A stretch of 12,903 bases of DNA from Myxococcales bacterium. GTDB taxonomy: Bacteria; Myxococcota_A; UBA9042; PHBI01; JAAZYN01. Shown here piece by piece: positions 1 through 7,625 of this stretch; within the stretch, counting starts at the first letter, position 1; every line of letters starts with the position of its first letter. The notes below the pieces were generated by a model. The model searched no databases, was not told where the DNA came from, and saw only the letters and a list, made by a program, of their open reading frames with translations. The translations under genes were made by a program, and so were the position numbers. Location of the stretch: NCBI GenBank assembly GCA_014239625.1, contig JAAZYN010000040.1, positions 1-12,903 on the forward strand. The letters are read 5' to 3'.

Positions 1-329
1 TGGGCGGGCTGGCCACCATCGGCGCCCTCAAACCCGCCAACTACTTCCACATCGTCCTCAACAACGCGGCCCACGATAGCGTGGGCGGTCAACCGACCGT
101 CGGGTTCCAGATCGACTTCGGGACCATCGCCCAGGGCTGCGGTTACAAGGCCACCTGGTTGGCCACCAGCGAGGGTGAGCTGAGCGCGATGCTGCCCGAG
201 TTCTTCAGCTCCGAGGGGCCGGTCCTCCTGGAGGTCCGGGTCAAGACGGGGGCTCGTCCCGACCTCAAGCGCCCAAGCAACACGACCCACGAGCGCTCGG
301 CCTCGTTCAAGCAAGCGTTGGCCAGTTAG
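1..329 (+). CDS. Phosphonopyruvate decarboxylase, C-terminal part (partial gene)
   Basis: This is the 3' end of a thiamine-diphosphate enzyme. The frame is open from base 3 to a TAG stop at 327-329, giving 108 visible residues; the start lies off the left edge. Visible residues 3-9 (LATIGAL) and 20-30 (NNAAHDSVGGQ) match the region following the GDG of the ThDP motif in phosphonopyruvate decarboxylases, where the NN pair helps bind the Mg-diphosphate. Known enzymes of this family decarboxylate 3-phosphonopyruvate to phosphonoacetaldehyde, the step that pulls phosphonate synthesis forward after PEP mutase. The close relative sulfopyruvate decarboxylase cannot be excluded from this fragment alone, but HDSVGGQPT is typical of the phosphonate enzyme. 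Cytoplasmic. A PEP mutase gene would be expected to the left, outside the window. A small gene of unknown function starts 6 bases downstream. Confidence 0.85.
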   Translation, partial: GGLATIGALKPANYFHIVLNNAAHDSVGGQPTVGFQIDFGTIAQGCGYKATWLATSEGELSAMLPEFFSSEGPVLLEVRVKTGARPDLKRPSNTTHERSASFKQALAS

Positions 330-335
330 ATCGCC

Positions 336-776
336 ATGCGCTGGGACCTCTACCTGGTGTCACAGGACCCCGACCTGAGGGTCAGGCCCAAGACCGCCGT
401 GCACCTGTTGAACACCCTGATCACCGACGGCCGCGTCAAGAACCTCACCGCGCAAGAGGATCCCGAGGGCATCGACGACGAGGACCACGTGCTGTTCCGC
501 GGCGAGCCTGGCCACTACGCCCACAGCATCTTTTACGAGGGGCCAAAGCTCACCACCGGCGAAGCCTTTGATAGCTTCGAGCTGACCATCTTCAGCGAGC
601 GACGCACCCTGCCGTTCGAGCAGGCCCCGGACGAAGGTGGCGTCCCCACGTATTGGTTCTGGCTTCGTCTTGTCGGCGCGCAGCACAACTTCACCAACGC
701 CCCCTTCGCTCAGCGGCTACAGGACGCTCTGTACATGACGGCGAGGGCTGTCTCCTGCCTCCGCCCCACCTCTTGA
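336..776 (+). CDS. Hypothetical protein of 146 residues, downstream of phosphonopyruvate decarboxylase
   Basis: I do not recognise this family. The ATG lies 6 bases after the stop of the decarboxylase gene, so the two are probably co-transcribed and translationally coupled; no clear Shine-Dalgarno sequence is visible. The product has no signal peptide or membrane segment and looks like a mixed alpha/beta cytoplasmic protein. It has an acidic stretch at residues 41-50 (EDPEGIDDED), an aromatic cluster YWFWLRL at 106-112 and a single cysteine near the C-terminus. No metal-binding or nucleotide-binding motif stands out. The overlapping antisense frame at 360-686 is less protein-like. Codon use resembles the neighbours. 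A role in phosphonate metabolism is possible only by position. The gene ends 43 bases before the convergent tdh stop. Confidence 0.7.
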   Translation: MRWDLYLVSQDPDLRVRPKTAVHLLNTLITDGRVKNLTAQEDPEGIDDEDHVLFRGEPGHYAHSIFYEGPKLTTGEAFDSFELTIFSERRTLPFEQAPDEGGVPTYWFWLRLVGAQHNFTNAPFAQRLQDALYMTARAVSCLRPTS

Positions 777-819
777 GGTCCGACCGGGATGACGCCGGGC
801 AGCGGATCCCCCGCATCGC

Positions 820-1845
820 TCACTCCCAGTGCAGCACCACCTTGCCCGAGCGACCGGCGCGCATGACGTCGAAGCCGCGCTGAAAATCGTCGATGGCGAA
901 GTCGTGGGTCATCACCGGCGAGATGTCCAAGCCGCTCTGCAACATGCTCGCCATCTTGTACCAGGTCTCGAACATCTCGCGGCCGTAGATACCTTTGATC
1001 GTCAGCCCCTTGAAGATGACATGATTCCAATCGATGGCGATCTCTTTCGGGGGGATCCCCAGCATCGCGACGCGCCCACCGTGATTCATCACGTCGAGCA
1101 TCTGCCGAAACGCAGACGGGGCGCCCGACATCTCCAACCCGACGTCGAACCCTTCAGTCATTCCCAACGCCCTCATGGTGTCCGCCACCGACTCGTGCTG
1201 CACGTTGAGCGCCCGGGTTGCCCCCATTTTCTTCGCGAGATCGAGCCGATAATCGTTGATGTCGGTGATCACCACGTGGCGCGCGCCGACGTGCTTGCAG
1301 ATGGCCACGGCCATGATCCCGATGGGGCCGGCGCCGGTGATCAGCACATCTTCACCCACGAGGCTGAAGGCCAACGCGGTGTGGGCAGCGTTTCCCAAGG
1401 GGTCCAGGACGCTGGCTTCGGCGTCGGAGATGCTGTCCGGGATCCGAAACGCGTTGGACGCCGGCAAGCTGAGGTATTCCGCGAAGCAGCCCTGCCGGTT
1501 CACGCCCACTCCGATGGTGTTGCGGCACAGATGCCGGAGCCCCGCGCGGCAGTTGCGGCAGTGACCACACGTGATGTGGCCCTCGCCGGAGACCCGATCG
1601 CCGACATTGAAACCCGCCACCCCCGGCCCGGTCTCGGCGACCTCCCCCACGAACTCGTGTCCGATGACCATCGGCACCTCGATGGTTCGCTGCGACCACT
1701 CGTCCCAATTGTAGATGTGAATGTCGGTGCCGCAGATCGCGGTCTTTCGCATCTTGATGAGGACGTCGTTGTGGCCGATCTCCGGCATGGGGACGTCTTG
1801 CATCCACACGCCCACCTCGGGGCTCCTCTTCACCAGCGCCTTCAC
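820..1845 (-). CDS. tdh: L-threonine 3-dehydrogenase
   Basis: This zinc-dependent, NAD-linked alcohol dehydrogenase oxidises L-threonine to 2-amino-3-oxobutyrate, the first step of threonine breakdown to glycine. At 341 residues it matches the length of the E. coli enzyme. The catalytic zinc ligands appear as C38 (AICGTD) with H63-E64 (GHEF), and the structural zinc site as C93, C96, C99 and C107. The Rossmann motif GAGPIG is at 171-176. The start codon is GTG (1843-1845) and overlaps the TGA stop of kbl in a GTGA of 4 bases, so translation is probably coupled to kbl. The unstable product is passed to Kbl, encoded just upstream. Soluble, cytoplasmic. The gene order kbl-tdh is the one known from E. 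coli. No intrinsic terminator with a T-tract is seen before the convergent gene. Confidence 0.96.
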   Translation of the reverse strand: MKALVKRSPEVGVWMQDVPMPEIGHNDVLIKMRKTAICGTDIHIYNWDEWSQRTIEVPMVIGHEFVGEVAETGPGVAGFNVGDRVSGEGHITCGHCRNCRAGLRHLCRNTIGVGVNRQGCFAEYLSLPASNAFRIPDSISDAEASVLDPLGNAAHTALAFSLVGEDVLITGAGPIGIMAVAICKHVGARHVVITDINDYRLDLAKKMGATRALNVQHESVADTMRALGMTEGFDVGLEMSGAPSAFRQMLDVMNHGGRVAMLGIPPKEIAIDWNHVIFKGLTIKGIYGREMFETWYKMASMLQSGLDISPVMTHDFAIDDFQRGFDVMRAGRSGKVVLHWE

Positions 1846-3032
1846 GCCAGCACTCCAAGCTCACGCCCCACCGTCCCGAAGGCCTCGATGGCCTGGTCGA
1901 GATGATCGCGGGTGTGGGCGGCGGATATCTGGGTCCGAATCCGCGCCTGCCCCCGCGGCACGACCGGGAAAGAGAACCCGATGACGTAGATGCCATGCTC
2001 CAGCAAGGCGTCGGCCATGCGCCCCGCCAGGGTCGCGTCACCAAGCATCACCGGAATGATCGGGTGGTCCGCACCGGCGAGTTCGAACCCGAGCTCGCGC
2101 ATCCCTGTTCGAAAGTACTCGCTGTTGTCGCGCAGCGTGACCCGCAGGTCGTCACCACCCTCGAGCAGATCCAGCACCCGTAACGAGGTCGCGGCGATGA
2201 CAGGCGCCAAGGTGTTGGAGAAGAGATAGGGGCGCGACCGCTGCCGCAGCCACTCGACGATCTCGGCGCGACCCGACGTGTACCCTCCCGAGGCTCCACC
2301 GAGGGCCTTTCCGAGGGTCCCGGTGATGATGTCCACGCGCCCCTGCACCCCGCAGTACTCCGGAGTGCCGCCCCCATTGGCACCGACGAAGCCGACCGCG
2401 TGCGAGTCATCGACCATCACCAGCGCGTCGTAGGCGTCGGCGAGATCGCAGATGGCTTCCAGGTTTGCGATGATCCCGTCCATCGAAAAGACACCGTCGG
2501 TCGCGATGAGCCGATGCCGGCAGTCCCCGGCTCGCTTGAGCGCGTCCTCCAGAGCGGCCATATCGTTGTTGGCGTAGCGAAAACGCTTCGCCTTACACAG
2601 CCGCACGCCGTCGATGATGGAGGCGTGATTGAGCGCGTCGCTGATGATGGCGTCCTCGGGCCCGAGGATCGTCTCGAACAGCCCGGTGTTGGCATCGAAA
2701 CAGGAGGAGTAGAGGATCGTGGCGTCGGTCTTCAAGAACGTGCTGAGCCGCCCCTCTAGCTCCGTGTGGACATCCTGCGTGCCGCAAATAAAGCGGACCG
2801 ACGACATGCCATAGCCGTGCTTGCCCACGGCCTGCTGCGCGGCCTCGACCAGCGCCGGATGGTTGGCCAGGCCGAGATAGTTGTTGGCGCAAAAGTTGAT
2901 GACCTCTGCCCCGTCAGCGACCCGGATGGAGGCGCTCTGGGGGGAGACGATGACCCGCTCGCGCTTGTACAACCCCTGCTCTCGCAGAGATTCGGTCTCA
3001 CGGGTGAGGTGGTCGAGAAAAGCCTGCTGCAT
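1842..3032 (-). CDS. kbl: Glycine C-acetyltransferase (2-amino-3-ketobutyrate CoA ligase)
   Basis: This fold-type I, PLP-dependent alpha-oxoamine synthase cleaves 2-amino-3-oxobutyrate with CoA to give glycine and acetyl-CoA. The 396 residues fit the family (about 397). The PLP-binding lysine is K242 in the TGTLGKALGG segment. The pyridine-contacting aspartate lies in DDSHAVG (208-214) and the ring-stacking histidine is H136 in NHASIIDG. It differs from the related 8-amino-7-oxononanoate and 5-aminolevulinate synthases by its overall resemblance to E. coli Kbl and by the tdh gene following with a 4-base overlap. The ATG is preceded by AGGGG with a 7-base spacer (3040-3044), which fixes the start. 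A sigma70-like promoter lies about 40 to 65 bases upstream. Cytoplasmic dimer in known cases. Confidence 0.96.
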   Translation of the reverse strand: MQQAFLDHLTRETESLREQGLYKRERVIVSPQSASIRVADGAEVINFCANNYLGLANHPALVEAAQQAVGKHGYGMSSVRFICGTQDVHTELEGRLSTFLKTDATILYSSCFDANTGLFETILGPEDAIISDALNHASIIDGVRLCKAKRFRYANNDMAALEDALKRAGDCRHRLIATDGVFSMDGIIANLEAICDLADAYDALVMVDDSHAVGFVGANGGGTPEYCGVQGRVDIITGTLGKALGGASGGYTSGRAEIVEWLRQRSRPYLFSNTLAPVIAATSLRVLDLLEGGDDLRVTLRDNSEYFRTGMRELGFELAGADHPIIPVMLGDATLAGRMADALLEHGIYVIGFSFPVVPRGQARIRTQISAAHTRDHLDQAIEAFGTVGRELGVLA

Positions 3033-3039
3033 AGGTCAA

Positions 3040-3044
3040 CCCCT
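3040..3044 (-). promoter_or_regulatory. Ribosome binding site of kbl
   Basis: On the minus strand AGGGG stands 7 bases before the kbl ATG. It is a strong Shine-Dalgarno match and supports the chosen start. Confidence 0.7.
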
Positions 3045-3067
3045 GGACTGGTGACGACGGCCGCCGG

Positions 3068-3097
3068 AGCATACGCTCTCTAGACCCGCCATGTCAT
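3068..3097 (-). promoter_or_regulatory. Candidate sigma70-type promoter of kbl-tdh
   Basis: Reading the minus strand, ATGACA (3092-3097; 5 of 6 to TTGACA) is followed after 18 bases by TATGCT (3068-3073; 4 of 6 to TATAAT). Transcription would start about 30 bases before the kbl ATG. This is the only intergenic stretch ahead of kbl. The match is moderate and was found by eye, so it remains a prediction. Confidence 0.4.
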
Positions 3098-3132
3098 CGC
3101 TCCGATGCGGTAAACCCGTCACTCCGCTTGGG

Positions 3133-3149
3133 CCGAGGCTGAGCCTCGG
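3133..3149. other. Perfect 7-bp inverted repeat between the HerA-like gene and kbl
   Basis: CCGAGGC and GCCTCGG flank a TGA loop. The hairpin lies 109 bases past the stop of the HerA-like gene and about 35 bases upstream of the candidate kbl -35 element. No run of T follows on either strand, so it is not a canonical intrinsic terminator. It could be an operator or a processing or termination hairpin. The rest of the 3045-3257 spacer shows nothing else I can name. Confidence 0.3.
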
Positions 3150-3257
3150 ATCGCACGTGACGCGCCCGGAGCAGCCCGGATGTCTCCAGGGCCTGGGGCT
3201 GCACCCGACGGAGCCAGCGACACCCCGCCCAGAAACCCGGGATCCGCGCCAAGGAGC

Positions 3258-5804
3258 TCAGGTGGGCACCCAGAGCAACCCGAAGAACTCGAGGTCGATG
3301 TCGGCGGCCAACAGCGGGACCGTGAGCAGCCGAATCGACGCCAGCTTGTCCATCGCGGCGAACTCGACATCCGCGGCCTCGCGTTGTCCGCGACGTGACA
3401 GCTGGTCGCGCCGAAAGACCATCGCCCGGAGCGCCTCCATCCGGAGTCGAATCGAGCCGATCACGCGGCGCATCGCGACCTCGTCACCGCGCCCCTTGTG
3501 ATAGGCCAGCTCACGCTTGTCCATCTGGAGCAGCTCGCGAAGCTCCGCGACCTTCATCGCCAGGATGTTGTCGTGCTGACCCGCGGTGTTCTGGACGGTG
3601 TCGACCTTGACGTCGGTGCGCCGACGCAGCTCTCCAGCGACCCGCGCCTTGAACGCCTCGAGGCTCTCCTCCGGCCGGCCATACAGACCCAGTGGCTCGC
3701 ACGCCGGAATGCGCAGGGTCTGCATCGCGGCGAGCTGCTCGATGAACGCACGTCGTGCCTCGTCACGGGCAGCCTCATTGAACATCCAGTCGGGTGGCCG
3801 CTGGTACTCGGCGCCCTTCTCGGCTTTGGTCAAGGTGTGGTGCGCGTCGATGTGCGTCTGCGGCGCGGCGCCCCAGGCTATCTCCTCAGCCACCTCGGGG
3901 ATCGGCCGCAACACCAGCGTGGACGCGGCACCACCGAGTCGCGGCAGGGCCGCCTCGGGAGGACGAAACGCGAAGCGCGCGGTGACCAGCAGCGCGGGCA
4001 CGTAAACCGTCTTTCCCAGCGTGATCTGCAGCTCGTCGACGTGGAGGCTGTCTGCGATGTCGGGCACCGTCAGGGCGCTCCGAGACAGGACCAGCGTGGG
4101 CACGCCCGGAGGGTGTACCGGCGGAGGCGGCCTGCGGGGAGGGCGTCGCGCGTCGCGGGTGCGCGGCGCCACGATCCGATCGGCGCCCACAGAGGGAGGC
4201 GCCGGCGATCCACCCTCGCCCGCTCGAGCCGGGGGCGACTGGGGCCCGTCGGTCTCTCCAAAGTCAGCCTCGATCACGCCGTCGGACCGCCGGGAACCAC
4301 CGGAGCCCGGTGAGCTCCCGGGCCGCTCCACAGGCCTCCCGTCAGTCGGGTTCATGTCGACCGTCCGCGGCGCGGGTGACGCCGGCGCCACCAGCTGCCC
4401 ACCTATGCGATCCATGTTGTAGAAGCTCGCCGCGTTGAGCCGCGTGATCTCCTGCCGGGTCATGGGACCTCGGAGGTAGCTCATGACGAACCGGGTCTTG
4501 AAACAGACGAGCTCGTCGAGGTGGGCACTCGACAGCAGAAACTGGCGGGCCTCGAGGCCGCTGATCATGGCGCTCACCTCGGACCTGGAGGGGCCTGCGT
4601 CCCCCTGCGACGCGCCCATCAGACCGTCCAGGATGCGCTGCTTGTCCTGATCGGTCTGCAGCTTGCCGACCAGCCAGGTCCCCGCGTTGGTGATGGCCTT
4701 GTAGTCCACATCCACAGGGTTCTGTGTCGCCAACACAGCTCCGACGCCGAAGGCCCGAGCTTGCTTCAAGATCGTGAGCAGGGGCCGTTTGCTCGGTGGG
4801 TTCTTCGGGTAGGGAGGCAGGTAGCCGAACACCTCATCGAAGTACAGGAGCGCGCGGAGGTCGCCCGAGCCCGGCTGGGTGCGGATCCAGGCCAGCAGCC
4901 GGTCCAACAACAAGGACACAAAGGACATGCGCTCCGAATCGTCCAGATGAGCGACGTAGAAGATCGAGGTCCGCGAGCCGTCCCGCTCCTTGGCCAGCAG
5001 CTGATCCATGTCCAGCGGCTCACCTTTCAACCACGCGGAAAACGACGGGCTCGCGATGAGCCCGTTGAGTCGCATCGCGAGCTCGGTGCGTTTCTTCTGC
5101 GGGAAAAACGCGTCCATCTCGAACACGCCGAGCTTCGTGAACGGCGGCGTGTCGATGCGCGCGATGAGGCTCTGGATGTCCAGCGCCTGCCCCTGATCCC
5201 AGGCGTGCGTGAGCACATTGGAGATGAGGATGTGTTCTCGGCTCTTGAGCGGGTCAGCGCTGACGTCCACCAGCGCGAGCACCGCGCTCGCGACCCCCGA
5301 GACCAGGTCCGAACGGTCCTCCTCGGCCAGCTCGTCGAAGCGCTCTGGCGGCGCGAACTTCTCGAGGATGCTGACCGGCACACCCGACGACGACCCTGGG
5401 GTGTAGATCGTGAACCGCGTCGACTCGCGCAGCGCGCGAATGTCATCAGGCCCCAGACCGTCACCCGCCAGCCCTCGTCGCCACACGCCAGCCATGTCGG
5501 CGCCCAGGCTCTGGGCCGTCTCCCCGCCTTCGAGCTTACTCGGATCGACCCACTCGGCGAACTGCTCGTCGGCGAGCTCGGGCCAGCTCAGCGCCAGGTT
5601 CGTCAGATCTCCCTTGGGATCGATGGCGATGACCGGGATGTTGCTGCGAGACGCCTCCTCGAGGAGCCCGATGCACAGCCCGGTCTTGCCGCTGCCCGTC
5701 ATCCCGAACACCAACCCGTGGGTGGTCAGGTGCTTGGCCTTGTAACGAACCTCCGCCTCGAGGCCCGCTTCGCCGATCTGCTTTCCCAGATACAACAGAC
5801 TCAT
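3258..5804 (-). CDS. HerA/FtsK-superfamily ATPase (helicase HerA-like, DUF87/DUF853 type)
   Basis: This 848-residue protein opens with a P-loop NTPase. Walker A is GMTGSGKT at 34-41, IDPKGDL is at 61-67, Walker B is ALLYFDE at 318-324, and the sensor-like LATQNPVD is at 358-365, followed by NAGTW and a GKLQTDQDKQR segment. This is the arrangement of the HerA/VirB4/FtsK group, whose ring ATPases move DNA or protein. Residues from about 475 to 570 form a proline-, glycine- and arginine-rich linker that is probably disordered. The C-terminal 280 residues, including a charged helical, possibly coiled-coil stretch near 705-825, are not a fold I can name. No membrane segment is seen. Similar stand-alone ATPases occur in many bacteria with no settled function. 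No NurA nuclease is adjacent, so a role in DNA end processing is not supported. The ATG start has GAGG 5 bases upstream. Confidence 0.85.
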   Translation of the reverse strand: MSLLYLGKQIGEAGLEAEVRYKAKHLTTHGLVFGMTGSGKTGLCIGLLEEASRSNIPVIAIDPKGDLTNLALSWPELADEQFAEWVDPSKLEGGETAQSLGADMAGVWRRGLAGDGLGPDDIRALRESTRFTIYTPGSSSGVPVSILEKFAPPERFDELAEEDRSDLVSGVASAVLALVDVSADPLKSREHILISNVLTHAWDQGQALDIQSLIARIDTPPFTKLGVFEMDAFFPQKKRTELAMRLNGLIASPSFSAWLKGEPLDMDQLLAKERDGSRTSIFYVAHLDDSERMSFVSLLLDRLLAWIRTQPGSGDLRALLYFDEVFGYLPPYPKNPPSKRPLLTILKQARAFGVGAVLATQNPVDVDYKAITNAGTWLVGKLQTDQDKQRILDGLMGASQGDAGPSRSEVSAMISGLEARQFLLSSAHLDELVCFKTRFVMSYLRGPMTRQEITRLNAASFYNMDRIGGQLVAPASPAPRTVDMNPTDGRPVERPGSSPGSGGSRRSDGVIEADFGETDGPQSPPARAGEGGSPAPPSVGADRIVAPRTRDARRPPRRPPPPVHPPGVPTLVLSRSALTVPDIADSLHVDELQITLGKTVYVPALLVTARFAFRPPEAALPRLGGAASTLVLRPIPEVAEEIAWGAAPQTHIDAHHTLTKAEKGAEYQRPPDWMFNEAARDEARRAFIEQLAAMQTLRIPACEPLGLYGRPEESLEAFKARVAGELRRRTDVKVDTVQNTAGQHDNILAMKVAELRELLQMDKRELAYHKGRGDEVAMRRVIGSIRLRMEALRAMVFRRDQLSRRGQREAADVEFAAMDKLASIRLLTVPLLAADIDLEFFGLLWVPT

Positions 5805-5809
5805 GGTCG

Positions 5810-5813
5810 CCTC
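5810..5813 (-). promoter_or_regulatory. Ribosome binding site of the HerA-like gene
   Basis: GAGG on the minus strand lies 5 bases before the ATG at 5802-5804 and supports that start. Confidence 0.55.
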
Positions 5814-5881
5814 ACGATTCCAAAGCAGACGCAGCGACGAGCGCGGCGTCTATGGCGCATCTACAACGAGACCCGACACCC

Positions 5882-5893
5882 CTCGACGTCGAG
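5882..5893. promoter_or_regulatory. 12-base perfect palindrome between the sensor and HerA-like genes
   Basis: CTCGACGTCGAG is self-complementary and lies in the 112-base gap upstream of the HerA-like gene. Its core GACGTC recurs at 5902-5907, 17 bases further on. It could be an operator or a short hairpin; no T-tract follows, so a terminator is unlikely. No convincing -35/-10 pair was found in this gap, which leaves read-through from the sensor gene possible. Confidence 0.25.
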
Positions 5894-5916
5894 AGATCCA
5901 GGACGTCGGAAGGCCC

Positions 5917-7557
5917 CTACTCGTCACCCTTGGGGCGGCCTTTTACCGGCTTGAGCACCGGCCCGGCGGCACCCTCTTCGACGCCAAGGCGCACGCCGAC
6001 CAACCCGAGTTTCCTGCTCAGCATCTTCTCGGTCCGAGCCACTCGCTCGACAAACTGCGCGTAGGACAGCGAGTCCTTGCCCGCGGCTTGATTGAGCCGA
6101 CTGAACTCGTTGAAGATCCGACGATAGTACTCCTCGTCGCTCTCCTCGTCGCCCTCCGCAGAGACCTCGTCATCCTCGTGGGCGCTCTTCAGGTACGAGC
6201 GCGCCCAGTCATCGAAGCCCTCCTCATCCACCATCTCGCGGCCGACAAGCTCGCCGACCATCAAGTTCAGGGACTCCGCGATGCCCACCCAGAGCTCTGT
6301 CTTGTAGTCGTGGGCGAAGATGTAGTCCTTGTCGCCGTTGATAATCTCGTGGATGCCGGAGTCGATCTCGAAGGCCGGCGTCAGAAACAGGTGCACCGCC
6401 CACATGAACAACGCCACGCCGAGCACGAACAGGAAGCCGAAGAGCAGAGGGATCCACACGGTCACCCCGTCCAGCAGTCGCGCCGAGTCACGGCCCGCCG
6501 ACACGGCGACCCGCATCTTGTTTTCCGACCAGTTGCCCGTCAGCGGGATAAACTGCGCGATGGTCTGTTCCGTCTGCAGCGTGTGGAGCTGAGGGTTCTG
6601 ATCGTCGACTGGGCTGGACTCGATAACCAGCGCATCCAGCGCGTTGGGTTTCAGCGTCGAGCGAATTGGCTTTTTGCCATAGAAATAGGTGACGTCCCGC
6701 CCAAGCACCTTCTTGTCGGCCTTCAGCAGGCTGGAGTCGAGCTCGATCCCGGCCAGCACGACCCCCAGGAACTCGCGCTCGGGGTTGAATATCGGTGCCG
6801 CAGAGATGAAGAAGGTCCCCTTGTGGACCCCGGCGTCGACGGTGACGATGTCACGCGCGATGGAGCCCTTCTTGACTTGGTGGGCCACCGTGAAGCGCTC
6901 GCCGAAACGGGAGTCGTGATAGTAGAATTTCCGGTCCGCGTCCGCGAGGCCGACGAAGCGATCGTCGGCGATCAGCAGGATGGAGGGTTTAACCCCGTGA
7001 ACCGGTCGCTTGCGGAGCCGTTTCGCGACATCCACCAGGGACCCGCGGGCGAGCTCGTAGGTGCACTGCTTGACCGATTGGCTCTGGCAGTCCGCCAGCA
7101 TACTCATCGTCTGGCTGACAAACTTGGCCTTGTCGGCGGTCCCGGCCACGCCCGGATCACCCGTCCGTGACAGCCACAAACGATCCGCCAGGTCCTGGGC
7201 GATCGTCTTGTGCACGTCGTCGTACTCGTTGACCAGCGCCTCACGCCGGGCGTCCTTCTGATCGGGGCCCTTGAAGCGACTCAAGACCTCTTTCTGAACC
7301 CGGTGCATGGTCTTGCGGTGCTTCTTGAGCACACCCATGTACACCGCCAGTTCACTCTGAGCCACCGCCTGGGCGACGTCGCGGAGTTGTAGATCACGAA
7401 GCTTTTTGAGCTGATCGTAGACCAGGTGGCTTCGGGTGATCTCCGAGACCAGGCGCGCATCGCCGGTGCTCTTGGCGTCACTGAGGAGGGTCAGCGTCAA
7501 GACGACTCCGAGGCTCGTCAGCGCGAGATAAATTAGCGTCAGCCTTAGCCGAAACAC
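5917..7557 (-). CDS. Membrane-bound sensor protein with HAMP-like segment and MXAN_5187-type C-terminal domain
   Basis: The protein has 546 residues. A hydrophobic segment at about 6-25 anchors the N-terminus. Residues 30 to about 360 form a large extracytoplasmic domain with a helical first part and a Cache/PAS-like second part (ILLIADDRFVG, ISAAPIF, LGVVLAGIEL). C157 and C165 are the only cysteines and may form a disulfide. A second TM lies at about 366-391, followed by a HAMP-like stretch (392-442), an acidic linker (about 460-477) and a small domain (478-541, starting YYRRIFNEFSRLNQ). That domain resembles the C-terminal domain named after Myxococcus MXAN_5187; this is recalled resemblance, not a search. 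No histidine kinase, cyclase, phosphatase or chemoreceptor domain is present, so the output is unknown. The start is GTG (7555-7557). The HerA-like gene follows 112 bases downstream. Confidence 0.8.
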   Translation of the reverse strand: MFRLRLTLIYLALTSLGVVLTLTLLSDAKSTGDARLVSEITRSHLVYDQLKKLRDLQLRDVAQAVAQSELAVYMGVLKKHRKTMHRVQKEVLSRFKGPDQKDARREALVNEYDDVHKTIAQDLADRLWLSRTGDPGVAGTADKAKFVSQTMSMLADCQSQSVKQCTYELARGSLVDVAKRLRKRPVHGVKPSILLIADDRFVGLADADRKFYYHDSRFGERFTVAHQVKKGSIARDIVTVDAGVHKGTFFISAAPIFNPEREFLGVVLAGIELDSSLLKADKKVLGRDVTYFYGKKPIRSTLKPNALDALVIESSPVDDQNPQLHTLQTEQTIAQFIPLTGNWSENKMRVAVSAGRDSARLLDGVTVWIPLLFGFLFVLGVALFMWAVHLFLTPAFEIDSGIHEIINGDKDYIFAHDYKTELWVGIAESLNLMVGELVGREMVDEEGFDDWARSYLKSAHEDDEVSAEGDEESDEEYYRRIFNEFSRLNQAAGKDSLSYAQFVERVARTEKMLSRKLGLVGVRLGVEEGAAGPVLKPVKGRPKGDE

Positions 7558-7625
7558 GCGTTTCCCGTCCGGGTCAGGGTTCTCTCGTCACTACCTATCT
7601 CAAGAAGTTAAGGGAGCATCGGCGT

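Noticed and set aside
829..1905. Plus-strand open frame of 358 codons opposite tdh
   Set aside because: tdh is certain from its zinc and NAD motifs; this is its complementary-strand shadow, rich in His, Arg and Asp.
3133..3149. Hairpin as a rho-independent terminator
   Set aside because: The stem is perfect, but no T-run follows on either strand, so it is listed only as an inverted repeat.
3258..5804. HerA-NurA DNA repair or defence pair
   Set aside because: The ATPase belongs to the HerA group, but no NurA, Sir2, DUF4297 or other nuclease gene is adjacent, so this reading has no support here.
4521..5954. Long plus-strand open frame of 477 codons opposite the HerA-like gene
   Set aside because: It is antisense to a gene with clear Walker A and B motifs. 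Long antisense frames are expected in GC-rich DNA, and its product is Arg/Gln/His-rich with no domain.
5803..7170. Plus-strand open frame of 455 codons opposite the sensor gene
   Set aside because: The minus strand encodes a coherent two-TM sensor. The plus-strand product has low-complexity composition and no recognisable fold.
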